DNA from: Altererythrobacter xiamenensis
GTDB lineage: Bacteria > Pseudomonadota > Alphaproteobacteria > Sphingomonadales > Sphingomonadaceae
Assembly (NCBI RefSeq): GCF_900177715.1
Contig: NZ_FXWG01000001.1
Coordinates: 869,501-933,500 of the forward strand
Direction of reading: 5' to 3'
DNA length: 64,000 nucleotides
This document shows, one piece after another, positions 60,585 through 64,000 of the stretch. Within the stretch, counting starts at the first letter, position 1, and each line of letters begins with the position of its first letter. The notes below the pieces were generated by a model that saw nothing but the letters and a program-made list of their open reading frames with translations, was not told where the DNA came from and did no database searches. The position numbers were made by a program, and so were the translations under genes.

Positions 60585-61016
60585 TCAACCCTCCACCACG
60601 TCGAGGCCCATCGAACGGCACGAGCCTTCGATGATCTTCATTGCCTGGTCGACATCGTTCGCATTGAGGTCGGCCATCTTCGCTTCCGCGATTTCCTTGA
60701 CCTGGCTCACCTTGATCGTGCCTGCGGAAACCTTGCCCGGTTCGCCCGAGCCAGACTTCAGCTTGGCGGCCTTCTTGATCATGTAGGTCGCGGTCGGCTG
60801 CTTGGTGATGAAGCTGAACGAGCGGTCGGCATAGACGGTGATGACCGTCGGGACCGGCGCGTTCTTTTCCATGCTGTCGGTCGCAGCATTAAACGCCTTG
60901 CAGAATTCCATGATGTTGACGCCGCGCTGACCCAGTGCCGGGCCCAGCGGGGGCGAGGGGTTGGCAGTGCCGGCGGGCACCATCAACTTGATATAGCCTT
61001 CGATCTTCTTGGCCAT
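60585..61016 (-). CDS. rplK: 50S ribosomal protein L11
   Basis: The 143-residue protein shows L11 hallmarks: [57 protein letters not shown] and [20 protein letters not shown]. The extreme N-terminus MAKKIEGYI is usual. GAAAGGAG lies upstream. It is the first gene of an rplK-rplA pair; nusG is not upstream as it is in most bacteria. Confidence 0.98.
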   Translation of the reverse strand: MAKKIEGYIKLMVPAGTANPSPPLGPALGQRGVNIMEFCKAFNAATDSMEKNAPVPTVITVYADRSFSFITKQPTATYMIKKAAKLKSGSGEPGKVSAGTIKVSQVKEIAEAKMADLNANDVDQAMKIIEGSCRSMGLDVVEG

Positions 61017-61433
61017 GAGGCCACTCCTTTCACACTGTCGGGCACTGCTGCGGAGATCCCGCCTGCCAGCGCCTTCATGTTAAGCGGTCCAGCGGCTCGC
61101 GCTTGCGAACCTCCCGCACGGTTTGCCCATCGATTGAATGAGACCGCGCGCAGATAGGCGTGGCGGCGCGGAAAAGCAACCCAAAGATGGTCCTGATGGT
61201 AAGGGCCAGAAAAGGGCGCGCCCAGTCTCCAACAAACTTGACACAATTGACACGCTGTAAAGCGGCGCAATCGCCGGTTTCATACTGTTTTTCAATATCT
61301 TGCGGCTGTTGGACCAGCTTGACACTTTTCCAACAGACCTGCACGCGCGAAAAGGGATCGAATTTGCCATGACAGCGCCGCCCTGCCGCAATTCCGAAGA
61401 GTAGGAAAATGAGAAGGCGGCGCAGCCGACCCG
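61017..61433. other. 417-bp intergenic region between rplK and the AraC gene
   Basis: No credible gene was seen. The rplK promoter and leader must lie here. Three copies of TTGACAC read on the plus strand (61238-61244, 61247-61253, 61319-61325), i.e. GTGTCAA on the rplK strand. An 8-bp inverted repeat CTGTTGGA...TCCAACAG surrounds the third. No classic -35/-10 pair for rplK is clear. Confidence 0.6.
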
Positions 61434-62411
61434 TCAATGCAGAAGCGAACTGCCCCTTCTCACATCCCCGGGCGTCATTCCGAAGCGCTTGCGGAACGAC
61501 CTATTGAAATAGGACAGGTCGCCGAAACCGACATCATAGGCGATTTCGCTGATCGACATGTGCCCTCTTTCAGGCGCTGCGAGCCATTCGCGTGCCCGTT
61601 GCAACCTGCGGTCTCGGACATAGACCGTAAAGCTGGTGCCAGCTTCTTCGAACAGGTTCTGGATCGTGCGCCGGCTAATGCCGAAGAGCACCTCCGCGTG
61701 GTCGAGCGTGAGCTCGGGTTCGGCGAGGTTCGATTCGATCCATGCCTTGATCGCGGCAAGGCGTGCCGCCTTGAGTCCACCCTCGCGTGCCGCTTCGGCA
61801 CCGTCACTGCGGTGACCTAGCGCGAGGACGACAAGATCCCTCAGGTGGTCGGCCGCGAGCCTCGCCGTAGCAGCGTTCGAAAGCGTGGTCGGATGGATTG
61901 CTGTCGGGATGTAGCTGCGGAGCATCCACAAGGCAGGATTGGCCGGATCGATCGGGTGATTGATCACCTCTTCGCGATTACCGAGCAAAGGCAGAAGAGA
62001 TGCGCGCGGGATCTTGATGCACAGGCTCCGGACGATGCCGTAGTTCGTCGTCACAAGCTTCTCGTCGCAACGATGCAAGGCGGCCTGTCCGTAGCCGAGC
62101 TCGTATTCGCTGCCACAATGATCGATTTCGACGCGCCCCCGACACTCCATCAGCGCAAATGCCAGGTCGTCATCCGCCTTGCTCGGATCGGCCAGCAAGC
62201 GAGTGCGCGTCGGCGTGCTGATGCTCTTCGACACCACGACACCGGGCAACCGATAAATACTTCCCGAAGCGCGCGGAAGTTGAACCAGCGGCTCAGCCTC
62301 CGCATTGAGCGAACACTTGTCATATTGCCCGAGAAGCGCCGCATGACGTTCTTCATCGACAAAATCAGCCAATGAAAAATGGATCGGCGGCGGGATCGAA
62401 CCAATCTGCAT
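61434..62411 (-). CDS. AraC-family transcriptional regulator
   Basis: The 325-residue protein has an N-terminal sensing half (FALMECRGRVEIDHCGSEYE) and a C-terminal AraC domain at about 215-320. The latter has helix-turn-helix elements LTLDHAEVLFGISRRTIQNL and SISEIAYDVGFGDLSYFNRSF then RKRFGMTPGDVR. It is close to the AraC_binding_2-type regulators. It is divergent from the beta-propeller gene at 62557 with a 145-bp spacer, so that gene may be its target. Confidence 0.9.
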   Translation of the reverse strand: MQIGSIPPPIHFSLADFVDEERHAALLGQYDKCSLNAEAEPLVQLPRASGSIYRLPGVVVSKSISTPTRTRLLADPSKADDDLAFALMECRGRVEIDHCGSEYELGYGQAALHRCDEKLVTTNYGIVRSLCIKIPRASLLPLLGNREEVINHPIDPANPALWMLRSYIPTAIHPTTLSNAATARLAADHLRDLVVLALGHRSDGAEAAREGGLKAARLAAIKAWIESNLAEPELTLDHAEVLFGISRRTIQNLFEEAGTSFTVYVRDRRLQRAREWLAAPERGHMSISEIAYDVGFGDLSYFNRSFRKRFGMTPGDVRRGSSLLH

Positions 62412-62556
62412 ATGCGCAACATATCATGCGGGTGGCACACGCAGAAGCGTCAATGCTTGTCCTATTGTGCAACCGTTGCCCGCTCCCGTGCGCGATAGAC
62501 CAAGAAAATGCCTCAACTATTCATATGCTTGCCCTTTGTATTCAGGGAGAAGGCAG

Positions 62557-63465
62557 ATGAAGATTTCCGGCTTTGGCATATTGGGCCTCGCAACCGGCGC
62601 GATGGGAATAGGCTGGGCGACCACGGCCCTGCCTGCCAATTTCAGCGAGTGGAGCACGGCGATCAATGCCGAGGACTTCTCCGGTAACGGTGCGCCCAAC
62701 AGCCCGGCGGGCGACGGGTGCCCGATCCTCGATCCCTACACCAATGACCTCTACATCGCCTCCACGAGGCCTGGAGGCCTGGGCGGGCTCGATATCTGGA
62801 TCGCGCCGTGGAACGGTTCTGGCTGGGACGAGCCCTACAACCCCGGTGCGCCCGTCAACAGCGAAGCAAACGATTACTGCCCCACGCCTGCGCGCGGCAA
62901 CCGGCTGTTCTTCGTCAGCCGCCGTGAAGAGCCCAATGGCGATATCTATGTGATCAAGCGCCTGCCGACCGGCTTCGGCACACCCGAACGGCTGCCCGAC
63001 GGCATCAACAGCGACGCGCAGGAATGGAGCCCGTCTGTCTTCGAGGACGATGACGGCAACGAAGTGCTCTATTTCTCCAGCACCCGCAGCGGGGGGCAGG
63101 ATATCTACGAGAGCGTCAATTACGGCGCGCCGAGTGCGGTGCCTTCGCTCAACACCGAATATTCCGATGCGCGGCCCAATGTCAGCAAGGACGGGCGCGA
63201 GATCGTGTTCGACACCGACCGCCCGGGCGGGCTTGGCGGGGGCGATATCTGGAGCTCGACCCGGCCTTCGACCAATTCGCCCTGGACCGCGCCCACGCCG
63301 ATCGCGCAGGTCAACAGTCCGGCGGGCGAATCCCGTGCCGCGCTATCATGGGATGGCACCATGCTGGTGTTCGGTTCGGGCCGTCCGGGCGTGGATGGGC
63401 CAACCGATATCTTCGTCGCGACACGTTCCAAGGCCAACAGGGGGCCGAAGACCATCGAGTTCTAG
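62557..63465 (+). CDS. Secreted beta-propeller (PD40/TolB-like) protein
   Basis: The protein has about 302 residues from ATG 62557 behind GGGAGAAGG, with an N-terminal signal-like segment (FGILGLATGAMGIGWATTAL). Repeated blades follow the PD40 pattern: CPILDPYTNDLYIASTRPGG, GNRLFFVSRREEPNGDIYVI, NEVLYFSSTRSGGQDIYES, GREIVFDTDRPGGLGGGDIW, DGTMLVFGSGRPGVDGPTDI. It is likely periplasmic and carbohydrate- or protein-binding. Function unknown. It ends just before a strong stem-loop. Confidence 0.87.
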   Translation: MKISGFGILGLATGAMGIGWATTALPANFSEWSTAINAEDFSGNGAPNSPAGDGCPILDPYTNDLYIASTRPGGLGGLDIWIAPWNGSGWDEPYNPGAPVNSEANDYCPTPARGNRLFFVSRREEPNGDIYVIKRLPTGFGTPERLPDGINSDAQEWSPSVFEDDDGNEVLYFSSTRSGGQDIYESVNYGAPSAVPSLNTEYSDARPNVSKDGREIVFDTDRPGGLGGGDIWSSTRPSTNSPWTAPTPIAQVNSPAGESRAALSWDGTMLVFGSGRPGVDGPTDIFVATRSKANRGPKTIEF

Positions 63466-63518
63466 AGGAAACCGGAGGCAACCTCCCTTCGGCCTGCGAC
63501 CCGGCCGAATGGGACACT

Positions 63519-63550
63519 GGCCCCTGCCTCGTCATGAGGCGGGGGCCCTT
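63519..63550 (+). terminator. Terminator after the beta-propeller gene
   Basis: GGCCCCTGCCTC at 63519-63530 pairs with GAGGCGGGGGCC at 63536-63547 (one T-G pair), loop GTCAT, then CTTTC. The strong stem with a short T run about 55 bases after the stop supports termination. Confidence 0.72.
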
Positions 63551-63642
63551 TCGCCGGCCAGTTGAGCGTTCATGGAGCCAATGGCGCACTTGATAGATCG
63601 CAACCTGCATCGCGGGCCGTCTTGTCATATAGTCGCGAAGCA

Positions 63643-64000
63643 ATGCAGCTTTGGCGCAGATCGACACCGAGATCCATTCCCGCTCTCTTCCTAGCCGGGG
63701 TGTTGCTGCACGCGGGCAGTGCAGCAGCCCAAGTTAAAGGTGACGCGCAGGAAGAGCCTCCAGTCGCGCGCTCCACCGAAAGCCGAAGCCCGATTGCGCC
63801 TGCCGAATATGACGAGAATCTCGACATCGGCGGAGAGGAAATCGAAGCGCGCAAGAAGAGCAGCCGGATGACGGTAAACGTGCTCATCAACGAGCAGGGC
63901 CCCTACAAGTTCATCGTCGACAGCGGCGCCGATACCTCTGTGATCGGTGAGAGCCTGGCGGCTAGGCTGGGCCTGCCCGATGCAGGCCCCGTGGTGCTGA
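63643..64000 (+). CDS. Retropepsin-like aspartyl protease, 3' part outside the window
   Basis: The frame from ATG 63643 is open to the window end (119 codons). It has a signal peptide (IPALFLAGVLLHAGSAAAQ). The protease core MTVNVLINEQGPYKFIVDSG then ADTSVIGESLAARLGL contains the catalytic D-S/T-G as DSGADTSVI, as in the bacterial retroviral-type aspartyl proteases. Only the N-terminal half is visible, so the second half of the fold is not checked. The ribosome site is weak. Confidence 0.82.
   Translation, partial: MQLWRRSTPRSIPALFLAGVLLHAGSAAAQVKGDAQEEPPVARSTESRSPIAPAEYDENLDIGGEEIEARKKSSRMTVNVLINEQGPYKFIVDSGADTSVIGESLAARLGLPDAGPVVL

Noticed and set aside
61075-61437. Minus-strand open frame of 120 codons between rplK and the AraC gene, tested as nusG or secE
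   Set aside because: The translation has no KOW or SecE features and no usable start context.
1-64000. CRISPR arrays, tRNA genes, insertion sequences, integrases or phage genes
   Set aside because: I looked for regular direct repeats, cloverleaf ends and transposase motifs and saw none; only the dispersed inverted repeats listed above are present.

Overview
The window is high-GC DNA from a free-living alphaproteobacterium. It is most likely one of the Sphingomonadales, and plausibly the Erythrobacteraceae or relatives. The reasons are four large TonB-dependent receptors beside catabolic genes, many Rieske oxygenases and acyl-CoA dehydrogenases, spinster-type and GPH-type transporters, and a CopA/CopB copper pair. 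This placement is inferred from gene content; no 16S gene is present. I saw no tRNA, rRNA, CRISPR array, insertion sequence or phage gene.

1-8.5 kb: a partial YHS-domain gene, a secreted isochorismatase-like hydrolase with a divergent AraC regulator, a minus-strand cluster (GST, FMN-binding oxidoreductase, small membrane proteins, DUF1348 protein), a LysR regulator probably starting at CTG, an outer-membrane barrel, an AhpD-like protein without the usual cysteine pair, a glutaredoxin and a Rieske ferredoxin.

8.5-20 kb: an aromatic-oxidation locus. It holds a TonB receptor, an MDR oxidoreductase, three Rieske oxygenase alpha subunits, an EthD protein, two SnoaL-like small subunits, two SDR dehydrogenases and a TetR regulator. 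Three copies of one 24-bp palindrome lie before the receptor/MDR pair, before one oxygenase, and between tetR and the mirror-image oxygenase. This suggests a single local regulon.

20-26 kb: a Na/Ca-type antiporter, an APC permease, and a copper unit (CsoR, its palindromic operator, CopA multicopper oxidase, CopB).

26-43 kb: acyl-CoA catabolism. It contains a deleted acyl-CoA dehydrogenase remnant joined to a GPH transporter, a probable two-subunit acyl-CoA dehydrogenase, MFS transporters, a regulator made of two fused TetR units, an acyl-CoA ligase, a serine hydrolase, a bifunctional hydratase/3-hydroxyacyl-CoA dehydrogenase and a TonB receptor. Three similar 18-bp boxes precede separate units here.

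43-59.7 kb: mannose-6-phosphate isomerase, an HPPD-VOC pair behind a perfect 18-bp inverted repeat, two thiolase-family genes divergent from an enoyl-CoA hydratase and acyl-CoA dehydrogenase, a TonB receptor broken by a one-base frameshift, an intact TonB receptor, a Baeyer-Villiger-type monooxygenase, a CinA-like protein, a polysaccharide deacetylase and a FemAB-like acyltransferase.

59.7-64 kb: a palindrome-rich spacer, rplA and rplK standing apart from nusG and rplJL, an AraC regulator, a beta-propeller periplasmic protein and the start of a retropepsin-like protease. Overall the window is ordinary chromosome carrying two or three catabolic islands, each with its own uptake receptor, transporter, regulator and enzymes.
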